Positions 51,579 to 60,515 are shown, numbered from the stretch's first letter. The stretch: DNA of 60,630 bases from Thermoplasmata archaeon (GCA_003554965.1 PWHR01000029.1:1-60630); one strand, 5' to 3'. Made by a program: numbers and translations. The notes: generated by a model not told the origin, from the letters alone.

Positions 51579-51832
51579 AAAAAGAAGTAGTGAAAAAGGC
51601 GATAGAATCTCACAACGAACACAAATCTGCTATAGCCGAGGCAGAGCTGATCGAGTTTGAAGAGGGAAAAATCAAAGTTAAATTTGAGGGGAACTTCTGT
51701 CTGAGCTGCTGCATGGACGAATATTTCATCGATCTGGTCTATGAATTAGAAGAGTTAGGGGCAGAAGTCGAATTTGTCGATTTTTACGGAGCTGGTGAAA
51801 AAGCGTTTGTTGCGGAGTACGAGGAGATCTAG
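51575..51832 (+). CDS. Small protein with a CxxCC motif
   Basis: 85 residues. The N-terminal half is helical (KKEVVKKAIESHNEHKSAIA), the middle has strand-like EEGKIKVKFEGNFCLSCCMD, and the C-terminus a helix and strand (YELEELGAEVEFVDFYG). The cysteine triplet might bind a metal or iron-sulfur cluster. It overlaps the SfsA stop by four bases, so it is translationally coupled to SfsA. No family recognised; NifU-like features are only a loose resemblance. Confidence 0.55.
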   Translation: MKKEVVKKAIESHNEHKSAIAEAELIEFEEGKIKVKFEGNFCLSCCMDEYFIDLVYELEELGAEVEFVDFYGAGEKAFVAEYEEI

Positions 51833-51887
51833 GTCACGTAAAAAGGCGAGATGGTATGGTATTTCGATAAGATCTCATGCAGAATTT

Positions 51888-52076
51888 TTAGTTGCTAAAA
51901 ATCTCTTTCCTTTTAATAAAGACTCCTATCATAATCCCTATTCCGAATACAAAGCTATTCCCGATAATCATTGTTTCGATTGGCCTCCCCTCATATAAAT
52001 CTACTATAATAAGGCCTAACGTGACGGCTGTTGCTACAGTGATTATCTGTAGAATTGCTTTTCTTTTATCGTTCAT
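51888..52076 (-). CDS. Small membrane protein, two helices
   Basis: 62 residues with helices at about 6-25 and 37-54 and a basic tail. GGAGGA eight bases before the ATG at 52076 is the reason for this start; the frame continues upstream without such support. It belongs to the same strand as the two membrane proteins upstream and could be the third gene of their operon. Function unknown. Confidence 0.6.
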   Translation of the reverse strand: MNDKRKAILQIITVATAVTLGLIIVDLYEGRPIETMIIGNSFVFGIGIMIGVFIKRKEIFSN

Positions 52077-52119
52077 ATCTATTCCTCCGTAATCTATATG
52101 CCTTTTTCTTATATTTGTC

Positions 52120-52935
52120 TTAGTATTTAAAGGCTGTGATCTTCTCGATCTCATACCCCATTAAAAATCCGATCAAAACCCCCGCGACTAGTCCAGGATA
52201 AGACCTCAACACGAAGGCGCTCGTAAAGATATCTGTAGACTGCCTGAAAAAATACAAGAGAAGGAAAGAACATCCCAATCCAGTCATCCCTCCTAAGAAT
52301 GAGCCAAATACTCCACGAACATGAGGTGTGTATTCTAATCCCTCAAAATCCTTTGAATATATCTTTTTACTCAAATACTCAACGACTGTGACATTAACGA
52401 TGATGAAAGAGATAATAATTATCACAATTCCTTCGATCATCAGGGATATGAGCAGAGTCAAGATTAAAAAGCTAACGATGAAACCTAAAAAAACCCCTAG
52501 AACAGACATCCCAGTTACTAAAGGGCTATCTAAAAAATCACCGCTTCTTCCCACGGTGTCTCTAACACTCAGAAAACCTCCTAGGGTCCATCCAAGAACT
52601 ATTATCCATACCCAAAGATCATCAAAACGTATAGGACTAGTTCTCAGCATTATAGCTGGAGCCAAGCTCACCATTAATCCTACACAGGTGCCTATCACAA
52701 AGTAAAACGATCCTTTATAGATCGGACATATCAAAGCAGTCAATATACTAGATCCCACTATAGTAACACCTACGGCAAGGATAAGATATCTGGGCTGAGA
52801 GTATGGTAAAAAAAGCGATATTGCTGCAATCATTGATCCTAAGATCAAAAATATGATCAGGTAAGATTTTATCGAGTTTTCAAAGTTGTTATACAGATTC
52901 CCCTTCATCTTAGCCTCTATCCTCCTGATATTCAT
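52120..52935 (-). CDS. Hypothetical polytopic membrane protein
   Basis: 271 residues with about seven hydrophobic segments and small glycine-rich loops (FGSFLGGMTGLGCSFLLLYF). No family recognised. Its ATG at 52935 overlaps the stop of the preceding gene by four bases (ATGA). An internal ATG at 52908 preceded by GGAGG is an alternative. Confidence 0.6.
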   Translation of the reverse strand: MNIRRIEAKMKGNLYNNFENSIKSYLIIFLILGSMIAAISLFLPYSQPRYLILAVGVTIVGSSILTALICPIYKGSFYFVIGTCVGLMVSLAPAIMLRTSPIRFDDLWVWIIVLGWTLGGFLSVRDTVGRSGDFLDSPLVTGMSVLGVFLGFIVSFLILTLLISLMIEGIVIIIISFIIVNVTVVEYLSKKIYSKDFEGLEYTPHVRGVFGSFLGGMTGLGCSFLLLYFFRQSTDIFTSAFVLRSYPGLVAGVLIGFLMGYEIEKITAFKY

Positions 52936-53375
52936 TTATCCGAGCATGATAATGGTTCAAGTCCACGTTTTGCCGTGATATAATTTAACGCATAGCCAGT
53001 GACCGCGCCTGTAATGATACCTAACAGAAGAGAAAGAATGATAGTTCCCGTGCTTTTCTCATCCACTATTCCATTACTGAAAATCATGAAGTGTGCATTT
53101 ATTAGCCCTGAGAAGATCGCTCCTATCAAAACACCCAAGATGGCTCCTATGAAGCCCCTGTTTTTAGGATTTTTTTCTCTCTTTTTTTCGAACTTCTTCG
53201 TGAAACGTTCGGTCGATAGAGCAGTAAGGAAAATAGAAGCAGACATGATCCCAAGTAGAAAATCAACCTCCCCATATTCAAAAGTTGACGACACCGCTAA
53301 TAGAAGACCTCCAAATACAAGGAAATAGAAATGCAGTTTCGTGAATCCTACTTTATTTTTCTTTTTCTTAGGCAT
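52932..53375 (-). CDS. Hypothetical membrane protein
   Basis: About 147 residues with four helices; the loop between helices 2 and 3 is basic (KKFEKKREKNPKNRG). Glycine-rich helices (GFIGAILGVLIGAIFSGL, LLGIITGAVTGYAL) resemble those of the gene downstream, so the two may be diverged relatives. ATG at 53375 is chosen; a TTG at 53393 extends the frame. Confidence 0.55.
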   Translation of the reverse strand: MPKKKKNKVGFTKLHFYFLVFGGLLLAVSSTFEYGEVDFLLGIMSASIFLTALSTERFTKKFEKKREKNPKNRGFIGAILGVLIGAIFSGLINAHFMIFSNGIVDEKSTGTIILSLLLGIITGAVTGYALNYITAKRGLEPLSCSDK

Positions 53376-53994
53376 AGCTATCTTTGACTCCAAATGAAGT
53401 ATAATAAATAAGTATAAATATTTTATTCTTTTATGTTTATATCAAGTCCGCATCTCAATCGGAAGATAGGGCGGGTGAAGAGGGCATTAAACAGAAGATA
53501 TTAGTTGCGGTCATTGTCGAGTTGAAAAATAGAGGACTCGTATCCAAAGATGAAGCGAAAGAAGCTGAAAGAAAAGGCAGAAGTTTTCAGAAGTAGGTGA
53601 GATGACAGCTGCTTTCCTTGGTAAAAAAATTCTCTAATTAGAGAGCAAAAGATTTAACAATACGAAACACGATTATATAATCACGATTCAAAAACACTGA
53701 AGAATGCCTCTAAAAGAAGGTTCAATGTATCCGATCGGAAGATATCTTATACTCTTAGAGTCCCATCATCATTTTTCGATCGAAACTCCTAAGATATATC
53801 AGATGACTTTGAGTAATTTTTATAGCATATTTAAAACTAAATTGCTTCAAATTAACTTAACGGCAAAAATTTGATGATAGAGAGCAAGTGACATCTTTTA
53901 CCCTTCCAAAAAACTCGCTACAGTTACAACTACTGTGTCAAAAAGATTATATAACTCAACCATCCATACTCCCATATATTAAGAGGTTAGACAA
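53376..53994. other. Low-density accessory stretch upstream of AbiE
   Basis: About 620 AT-rich bases with no full gene. On the plus strand 53459-53596 can be read as a fragment, SEDRAGEEGIKQKILVAVIV... to a TAG at 53594, with good protein character (VELKNRGLVSKDEAKEAERK) but no ATG, GTG or TTG start, so it may be a decayed gene. Two perfect palindromes stand out, CTCTAATTAGAG near 53633 and GATTATATAATC at 53671. A 56-codon frame begins at 53704. Confidence 0.4.
53704..53874 (+). CDS. Possible 56-residue small protein
   Basis: A frame beginning MPLKEGSMYPIGRYLILLES with no known family. A TATA-like palindrome at 53671-53682 is about 28 bases upstream, which would give a leaderless message. 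The low-complexity AT-rich setting keeps confidence low; it may equally be chance. Confidence 0.28.
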   Translation: MPLKEGSMYPIGRYLILLESHHHFSIETPKIYQMTLSNFYSIFKTKLLQINLTAKI

Positions 53995-54717
53995 ATGAGT
54001 TATGGAATATCATCAAGAGAAAGGACCCTTCTAGAAGAATTATCTAGAAGAAGTATCCTTGTATTCAATCCGATAGAGGCCTCCAACATCTTGCAGGAAA
54101 GCAGAAAAAACACCTATCGTATTTTGAGCAGGATGGAATCTAAAGATCTTATCCATAGGATAGAGAAAGGAAAATATATTCCGACTGAAAAACTAGAAGA
54201 AACACATATCTATCATATAGCTGCTCAAATTATGAGTCCTTCATACATATCCCTACGTTCGGCTTTACACCATTATGGCTTTACCACACAGGTCCCGAGA
54301 ACAGTATACGTGATGGTCACTACTCCAAAGAAAAGCATATCCCTCCAAAATCAAAACATACATTTCGTAAAAACGAGCCATTTTTTCGGATATACCTCGG
54401 AAGAGAAATTGGTCATAGCGGAACCGGAAAAACTGTTCATAGATTGTCTCTTCTATCCAGAGTACGCAGGCGGAATAAAAAAAATAAAAGATGCTATGGC
54501 AGAAGCGAAAATAAACGGAAAAAAGATAGTGGATTACGCCCTAAAAGTGGATAAAAAATCTCTCTGCTCTAGACTCGGTTACCTTTTACAAAAAACTGAG
54601 AAAGATTTTGATGAAGAGCGCCTGAAGAAAAACATCTCAAGATCTCCTATCCCGTTAAATCCTTCAGGGTCTGAAGGAATCAAAAACGATAGATGGAACG
54701 TGATCGACAATATATAA
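53995..54717 (+). CDS. abiEi: AbiEi-like antitoxin/transcription regulator (type IV toxin-antitoxin)
   Basis: 240 residues: a winged-helix N-terminus (RSILVFNPIEASNILQESRK, NTYRILSRMESKDLIHRIEK, GKYIPTE) followed by the AbiEi C-terminal region (SPSYISLRSALHHYGFTTQV, EKLFIDCLFYPEYAGGIKKI). AbiEi represses the operon and neutralises AbiEii. A TATATTAAG box lies about 20 bases before the ATG. It sits nine bases before abiEii. The system blocks phage growth or stabilises mobile DNA. Confidence 0.85.
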   Translation: MSYGISSRERTLLEELSRRSILVFNPIEASNILQESRKNTYRILSRMESKDLIHRIEKGKYIPTEKLEETHIYHIAAQIMSPSYISLRSALHHYGFTTQVPRTVYVMVTTPKKSISLQNQNIHFVKTSHFFGYTSEEKLVIAEPEKLFIDCLFYPEYAGGIKKIKDAMAEAKINGKKIVDYALKVDKKSLCSRLGYLLQKTEKDFDEERLKKNISRSPIPLNPSGSEGIKNDRWNVIDNI

Positions 54718-54726
54718 GGTGAAAAA

Positions 54727-55479
54727 ATGCTGACAAAAACGCAGTTAAAAGAATTCTATGAAGAAAATGTCCCGCTACATATCATAGAGTTAGATTACAT
54801 TCAGAGCATAGTCTTAAAGCATATCTATCTTAACCACGATTCTATAGTGTTCAAAGGAGGTACTTCCTTGAGAAAAGTCTACGATCTGAATCGCTTTTCC
54901 GAAGATCTAGATTTCAATATAGTCGGGAAAAACGCTGAAGATATATTGAGATCCGGCGTAAGAGGGCTGGAAAAAACCGGGATCGAGTCTGAACTCGCTC
55001 ACTTCGACGATAGAAAAGATGTCTATCTTGCCAAGATAAGATACAGGGGACCTTTGTATGAAGGGACTAAACTTTCAGAAGGAACTTTGAAAATGGATAT
55101 ATCAAAGCATCTTCTTCATAAAGAACCCTCCTGGGAGACGATACTCGGAACTTACCCCGATACAGGAACTTACAGTGTAAAAGTGATGGATTTGGAGGAG
55201 ATATTGGCGGAAAAGTTTAGGTCTCTGGTTCAAAGGGATGTTCCAAGGGATTTATACGATATATGGTTCATCTTGAAAAAAGGTACTGATCTCGATACTG
55301 ATCTACTTTATGAAAAATTTGAGGACTTGAACATTTCACCCAAATCACCAACCGAGATCCTTTCCGATCAAGATTTGATCGAGGATGAATGGAAAAGAGA
55401 TATGCAGGACCTTATCCACAGGGTACCGGAAAAAGAGGATATCATAAAAGAGATAAAAAGTTCCTTGAATGACTTTTGA
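54727..55479 (+). CDS. abiEii: AbiEii nucleotidyltransferase toxin
   Basis: 250 residues with the core FKGGTSLRKVYDLNRFSEDLDF (motif GGTxLRK then SEDLDF, split here for length) near residue 40, and MDISKHLL and MDLEEILAEKFRSLVQRDVP with YDIWFILKK later. The DNA polymerase beta-type acidic residues are present. AbiEii toxins modify or bind nucleotides or tRNA; in related MenT toxins the target is tRNA. AAGGTGAAAAA precedes the ATG. It forms a two-gene operon with abiEi. Confidence 0.88.
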   Translation: MLTKTQLKEFYEENVPLHIIELDYIQSIVLKHIYLNHDSIVFKGGTSLRKVYDLNRFSEDLDFNIVGKNAEDILRSGVRGLEKTGIESELAHFDDRKDVYLAKIRYRGPLYEGTKLSEGTLKMDISKHLLHKEPSWETILGTYPDTGTYSVKVMDLEEILAEKFRSLVQRDVPRDLYDIWFILKKGTDLDTDLLYEKFEDLNISPKSPTEILSDQDLIEDEWKRDMQDLIHRVPEKEDIIKEIKSSLNDF

Positions 55480-55558
55480 TTCACTCTAGACAGAAGGTCT
55501 CTTCTCTTCCATGATCTCCTAGTCACTTTTATAGTCAATGGATCGATCACTCTAAATG

Positions 55559-55591
55559 TTATATACTTATGAGTATATTACTTACAAGTAT
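55559..55591. promoter_or_regulatory. Tandem operator-like repeats
   Basis: TACTTATGAGTA at 55564-55575 and TACTTACAAGTA at 55579-55590 are two copies of one motif, 15 bases apart, the second a perfect palindrome (TACTT..AAGTA). A TATATAC box overlaps the first. The half-site TACT...AGTA recalls HxlR/YodB-type operators. They precede the small frame at 55590 and the GNAT fusion gene. Confidence 0.45.
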
Positions 55592-55736
55592 GACCTTTAA
55601 GTTTGTCGATAGGTGGGAAGAGTTTAGAGATCCAATAAATCATTACATCATCTTGATATCAATACTAGAGGAAATACCAAGTTTTTTGAGAGACAGAGTC
55701 ATAAACATTATTAATAGTACATTAGATTTCCTTTGA
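55590..55736 (+). CDS. Possible 48-residue small protein
   Basis: A frame from ATG 55590 to TGA 55734-55736 (MTFKFVDRWEEFRDPINHYI...). Its ATG lies inside the second operator copy, and the stop falls 14 bases before the preferred TTG start of the GNAT fusion. Helical and acidic-aromatic in character; no family recognised. It may be a leader peptide or chance frame. Confidence 0.3.
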   Translation: MTFKFVDRWEEFRDPINHYIILISILEEIPSFLRDRVINIINSTLDFL

Positions 55737-55750
55737 AAGTGGTGAATAGT

Positions 55751-58700
55751 TTGAGCGAGATCGACGGTGACATCGTTGAATATGATCCTTCAATGGCAAA
55801 AGATGTAGCTGAGATGTTCAACCAGTTCAAGGAATCATGGCCGGGAGGCTTTGGAGGCGGCATACCATTCGACGAGGAGAGAGTTAGAGATTGGCTTGAC
55901 GAGAGTTTCAGCATTGTGGATTATGTAGCTGTAGATGAAGAGGGTGTTCCCGTAGGATTCTGTAACCTTGAACCTCACTGGAAAGATAAGGATGCAGCTT
56001 ACGTAGAACTATTGGGCGTGATATCAAGGGCAAAAGGCAAAAAGTTCGGCAAGCGCCTTTTGTTGAAAACTATCGAAAAAGCTATTGAGGAAGGCATAAA
56101 GAGAGTCGACCTTCACACGTGGTCCGGGAACCTCAAAGCCATGCCGCTATACAAGAAGGTAGGGATGTTCTGGGTCCCGGAAACAACGGCATACATGCAG
56201 GATTACATACCGTTACTTCACCAGAACGATCTTACGAAGGAATGGTTCAACGAACATCCCGATTGGTATGATTCTCAGCGAAGAGAGCTGAAGCAGGAAC
56301 CAGATGATCTGACCATCGACGACGTGAAGATATACCGTTATATATTTGAGAATGAAGAAGATCGGATAGAGGTCGATATAGACAGATACGGCTGGGGCAT
56401 AACTGGGATAAACAGGAAATTGAGAGGTGAAGAGATCACTGTGAAAGCGAAAGTCAGATCCCATGATCTTCACATAGGTATAGAAAACGAATATATACTC
56501 TTGATAGAAAATAAGACTGAAGAAGATAAGGAGATAAAGATCGACATCGATCCATTCCCAGGAATCGAATTCGAAGACGATTTTCCCTCGATGATAAAGG
56601 TAGAAAAAGGTGAGAAAAAAACGCTGACTAGAAAATTTTTGGTCAAGAAGGACGTGGAAACGTACACATCCAATCATGAAGCATCTGAAGTGATCAACAC
56701 TAAAATAAAGATGGATAAGAAAGAATTCAAATTGACTACGGGAGGAAAGATAAAGCCCGCTGTAGAAGTGAAAAGCCAGAGAGACTTCCATCCTATTTTC
56801 TCAGCTCAGAAAAAGGATCTGTATTTTGATCTAAAAAATAATACGGAAAAAAGGTTGGAAGTGAAAATTGAATGTGAAATAGAAGATAGAGAGGAAATCA
56901 TCGATCTCGAGTTAGATGAAAAAGAAAATCGTGGATTCAAGCTCCCTGTAAAAGTAGATTTCAAAGATGACTGTATCAGATATCTGAGATTTACACCATC
57001 CATAAAAAAAGATAGCTCCCTTTTTCCTATGGAAACCTACAAACATCCGGTGGTCAGAGATACAGAAGAGCTTTTAGAATTTGTGGAGAAAGATGATGAA
57101 TTATTCTTGGTAAACGATCAAGCGAAAGTTAAAGTAGAGCTCGAAGGCGGCAATGTGAAAGTCAGCGAACTTATGAGGGACTCTGAATTACCTTTTGAGA
57201 TCAGACAGCAGGTAGGTCCACCGTTCGGCAGAAGCCCGGATTCTTCTATAGAATATGAATACGAGGTGAAAAGAGAAGAGGACTATATCATACTTGTTTT
57301 GAACGCAGAGAGTCTACACAAACCTGGAGCACTCATGAAAAAGTACATAAAGTTAAAGAAAAGGTCCTCAGAGATAGAGTTCTGGTCTGAAATTGAAAAC
57401 GTTGCTGACGATCCGCTCGAATGTGGTGCTCAAACCAATACCAGGAAATGGGGTCTAGATACTGAGCTGTATCAGTCTAAAGCTAGGATCTATACTCCTC
57501 TAGGAGATGAGATAATAGAGAGCGACCCGGTTACAGATATGCTGTCCTCGACTTTACTGCCCACTGACCCTGCCGAATGGGAGGAAACATGGACCGCTTA
57601 TGAGGATTTTGGAGATTGTGCCATCTCTGGCATCATTTGGGATGATGAAAAAATAAAAAAAGTGAAGATGGCCAGAGGATTGTTGGAAGAGTTGAAGAGC
57701 GCGACTGAAAAGATCGAACCTGGCGATAGTTTCAAAACCTCACATCTATGGATCTCTATGAAAAAACCATCTTTGAATTCTTTTAGGCAGACTTGGAATA
57801 GATTGGTGGGAAAAAAGGAGATAGAGCTCAACGAAAGAATTTATGGGAAGGAATGCAGGAAACATCTGGAAGTCAGGATCGATGAAAATATAATAGAGGC
57901 TGGAAAATCGATCGAAAGGGAACTCATCATAGACAGAAATACTGATTACCCCATGCCGGGTGAATACAGCCTTCGATCTTCTGAACAGGTAGAAGTCTCT
58001 TTCGAAAATGGTGAAAAAATAATACGGGTGTCTGAAGAGGAGGATGAAAAAGAGTTGAGACTGCCTTTAGAGATCAACGTTTCCGAGGATCCTGAAGAAT
58101 ATCTAGACACAATGGAGCTACATTTCAGCGGTGAAAGAGAACTCGATTTTGAGATACCGGTGATAATCATAGACTCTACAGATGTAAAGATCGGACCACA
58201 AACTAGGGAAGGAGAGAAACTGTTCCGCGTGGATAACGGCGAGATAAAATTCGATGTTTTAGATAAGCTGGGAGGCAATCTTATTAATCTTGAAACATCG
58301 GAGGGAAACAGCTATCTAGCCGATAGTTTTCCTGAATCAAAACCTAAAAGCTGGTTTGAAAACTTACTAGGTGGGATCGAGCCCAGATTCATGACTCCTG
58401 AAGATTATTATTCGTTCTATGAGACTGAGAAAAACTCTTCTGAAGAAGTGAGAGAAGGAATATGGAAAGGTGTTAAAGTCGATTATGAGATCCAAAAACA
58501 CGATCATCTGAGAGGTCAAAAATTCTCCGTGAAGTATCTGACACTGCCTGGAACAAAACTCATCAAGATAGAGGTGGATCATGAAGACCCCAAGGGAAGA
58601 GAGATCGATTGGCTAGCCGAGCTTTTCATAGACGTGTTATTGAACGATTCTCTTGAAGGTACTAAGGTGAAGTGCCCCGGAAAGTACGAGGACTGGAAAA

Positions 58701-58972
58701 GGTTACATCAACAGATGCAATTCTCTACACCTCCTAACATAGAAAAACCCTGGTTCCGCTTCAGTAAAAAGGACATATCTCTGAGCGGATTCGCGGTGAA
58801 GGGATCCCCTGCGTTCCCCTCGGTCATATGCAACAGCGAGATCAACATGGCTCTCTTGATATCTAACATGATCAGCTCTTCAGGTTCGCAGGGGTGTATT
58901 GAACTCGGCATCGCTTTAGATCTGCCTGAAAAAGACATCGATAGAGTTAGAAGTGCGCTTGAACAAGGTTAA
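55751..58972 (+). CDS. Very large GNAT acetyltransferase fusion with beta-sandwich and mutarotase-like domains
   Basis: About 1073 residues. Residues 1-165 are a GNAT domain (YVELLGVISRAKGKKFGKRL, then LHTWSGNLKAMPLYKKVGMF). About 165-430 is a beta-rich region. A domain near 445-600 (LVNDQAKVKVELEGGNVKVS, KKRSSEIEFWSEIENV) and another from about 820 (VDNGEIKFDVLDKLGGNLIN) look like galactose-mutarotase-type supersandwiches, with beta domains between. It has no signal peptide, so it is probably cytoplasmic. The whole fusion is unfamiliar to me. TTG at 55751 has GGTGA just ahead; TTG at 55733 is an alternative. Confidence 0.7.
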   Translation: MSEIDGDIVEYDPSMAKDVAEMFNQFKESWPGGFGGGIPFDEERVRDWLDESFSIVDYVAVDEEGVPVGFCNLEPHWKDKDAAYVELLGVISRAKGKKFGKRLLLKTIEKAIEEGIKRVDLHTWSGNLKAMPLYKKVGMFWVPETTAYMQDYIPLLHQNDLTKEWFNEHPDWYDSQRRELKQEPDDLTIDDVKIYRYIFENEEDRIEVDIDRYGWGITGINRKLRGEEITVKAKVRSHDLHIGIENEYILLIENKTEEDKEIKIDIDPFPGIEFEDDFPSMIKVEKGEKKTLTRKFLVKKDVETYTSNHEASEVINTKIKMDKKEFKLTTGGKIKPAVEVKSQRDFHPIFSAQKKDLYFDLKNNTEKRLEVKIECEIEDREEIIDLELDEKENRGFKLPVKVDFKDDCIRYLRFTPSIKKDSSLFPMETYKHPVVRDTEELLEFVEKDDELFLVNDQAKVKVELEGGNVKVSELMRDSELPFEIRQQVGPPFGRSPDSSIEYEYEVKREEDYIILVLNAESLHKPGALMKKYIKLKKRSSEIEFWSEIENVADDPLECGAQTNTRKWGLDTELYQSKARIYTPLGDEIIESDPVTDMLSSTLLPTDPAEWEETWTAYEDFGDCAISGIIWDDEKIKKVKMARGLLEELKSATEKIEPGDSFKTSHLWISMKKPSLNSFRQTWNRLVGKKEIELNERIYGKECRKHLEVRIDENIIEAGKSIERELIIDRNTDYPMPGEYSLRSSEQVEVSFENGEKIIRVSEEEDEKELRLPLEINVSEDPEEYLDTMELHFSGERELDFEIPVIIIDSTDVKIGPQTREGEKLFRVDNGEIKFDVLDKLGGNLINLETSEGNSYLADSFPESKPKSWFENLLGGIEPRFMTPEDYYSFYETEKNSSEEVREGIWKGVKVDYEIQKHDHLRGQKFSVKYLTLPGTKLIKIEVDHEDPKGREIDWLAELFIDVLLNDSLEGTKVKCPGKYEDWKRLHQQMQFSTPPNIEKPWFRFSKKDISLSGFAVKGSPAFPSVICNSEINMALLISNMISSSGSQGCIELGIALDLPEKDIDRVRSALEQG

Positions 58973-59024
58973 AATCGAGAGACCCGAGCACAAAATACTT
59001 CTACCTTGATTCAATACCCTATCT

Positions 59025-59864
59025 ATGTCAGGGATAAACTTCTTCGGTAGCGAGGATCTGGAAGGTATAACAGAGTTCTATTTGGAAGAGCTGAACATGG
59101 ATCTTTGGCTTGATCAGGAATACTGCAAGATTCTAAAGCACGGTAACATGATCCTAGGTTTCTGCGAAAGCGAGAAAACGGATGAGGGAGGAACTATAAC
59201 TTTCTTCTATCCTACGAAGGAAGAAGTGGACGAGAAGTACGAGCGATTCGAAGATAGAGCAAGAGGAGAACCCTCCGAAAACGAGAAGTTCAATATCTAT
59301 CAGTTCTTCGCCGAGGACCCGGAAGGCAGAATTCTGGAGTTCCAAACATTCCTCCATCCATTAAAACCTTATCTAGATGGTGAAGAGTTGTTAAAAGAAA
59401 GGAGGAGTGTAAGAGATTATAAAGAGAAAGAGGTACCGGACGACGTGTTGGGCAAGATCTTTGAGACCTGTAGATACGCTCCGACATCTAAAAACTCACA
59501 AGCATATTACTTTATACCTATCGAGGACGAAGAAACGATACAGTTCATGTCGGAAAGAAGAGGTAGGAACAGCTCTCCTATAAGGGAAGCTCCTATGGCG
59601 GTAGCTATCTGTGTGGACTCCGAAGGGACAGGCAGGCCCAAACAGGATGGTGATATAGCGGCCTACCACTTCACACTCACCGCTTGGCTCCACGGTCTAG
59701 GCACTTGCTGGATAGCGGCCATGGATAGAGAGGATGTTAAAGAAGAACTTGGAATACCCCAAGATCATTACGTGGCTACGGTCACACCGTTAGGATATCC
59801 AGAAGAGATACCGAAAATTCCAGAGAGAAAAGAGGCGGAGGAATTCATCAAGAAAATGAACTGA
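59025..59864 (+). CDS. VOC (glyoxalase-fold) and nitroreductase fusion
   Basis: 279 residues. Residues 1-115 form a VOC fold (GINFFGSEDLEGITEFYLEE, ... QFFAEDPEGRILEFQTFLHP). Residues about 120-279 are an FMN nitroreductase (LKERRSVRDYKEKEVPDDVL, RYAPTSKNSQAYYF, AYHFTLTAWLHGLGTCWIAA). The two domains are rarely joined. It follows the GNAT fusion in the same direction. A joint role in redox handling of a small ligand bound by the VOC part is a guess. Confidence 0.82.
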   Translation: MSGINFFGSEDLEGITEFYLEELNMDLWLDQEYCKILKHGNMILGFCESEKTDEGGTITFFYPTKEEVDEKYERFEDRARGEPSENEKFNIYQFFAEDPEGRILEFQTFLHPLKPYLDGEELLKERRSVRDYKEKEVPDDVLGKIFETCRYAPTSKNSQAYYFIPIEDEETIQFMSERRGRNSSPIREAPMAVAICVDSEGTGRPKQDGDIAAYHFTLTAWLHGLGTCWIAAMDREDVKEELGIPQDHYVATVTPLGYPEEIPKIPERKEAEEFIKKMN

Positions 59865-59876
59865 TTTAGAATATTT

Positions 59877-60515
59877 TCACTTGAAAACGTGACCCGTTTC
59901 TAAATACCATAAAAGCAAATCTAGATGCCCCAACGGTATGCCTATCTCATCAGAAAACTCTTTCATCTTTTTTTCTATATCTAGATATCTCTTTTTTGTG
60001 AGAGTTTTAGGTATTTTTTCCAAAACGTCCAGTTCTTCCAAATTTTTCAAAATGTGTCGATCGAGTATCGCCAGTTCCTGACTATAACCGATATTGCGTA
60101 AGAAGTGACTCGCCTCCTTGTAACCCAATCCCTTTATATTCTCCACTACCCATTCTCTCGCCTCCTTTGGTCGTTGAAATCGATCCAGACGGTCTTTCAG
60201 CGAAGAAGCCTCGAATTTATCACGGGCCTCTACGAAATAACCGGCTTTATTGTTCCTGAATCTAACTTGATTTATCTCTTCTGATATCGCATCTTCACAC
60301 CCCTCGTAAAATAACTCTTTTTCTTTCAGGTCTTGAACCGCTTTCCAACACTTTTTGGCTTTGGACTGAGGAGTGAAAAGACAAAACGTGAGTTCTTCAA
60401 ATATCTTGTTCTTATTGCCCTTTTCCCATATACTTTCGAATTCCTCTATTCTAGATTCGATGGTTGGCTTGATCTCCCTGTAGGTTTCCTTTAATTCTTT
60501 CTTCCTTGCTTCCAT
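59877..60515 (-). CDS. ogg: N-glycosylase/DNA lyase (archaeal Ogg2 type)
   Basis: It excises 8-oxoguanine and nicks the DNA. About 212 residues: helix-hairpin-helix NIKGLGYKEASHFLRNIGYS with the catalytic lysine, the catalytic aspartate in LAILDRHILKNLEELDV, and a C-terminal tail ending in LLLWYLETGHVFK as in Ogg2. It fits the oxidative-stress content of the window. Start ATG at 60515; GTG at 60524 is alternative. Confidence 0.9.
   Translation of the reverse strand: MEARKKELKETYREIKPTIESRIEEFESIWEKGNKNKIFEELTFCLFTPQSKAKKCWKAVQDLKEKELFYEGCEDAISEEINQVRFRNNKAGYFVEARDKFEASSLKDRLDRFQRPKEAREWVVENIKGLGYKEASHFLRNIGYSQELAILDRHILKNLEELDVLEKIPKTLTKKRYLDIEKKMKEFSDEIGIPLGHLDLLLWYLETGHVFK

Noticed and set aside
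56213-56791. 192-codon minus-strand frame inside the GNAT fusion
   Set aside because: Phe/Tyr/Leu-rich antisense shadow of an acidic coding region.
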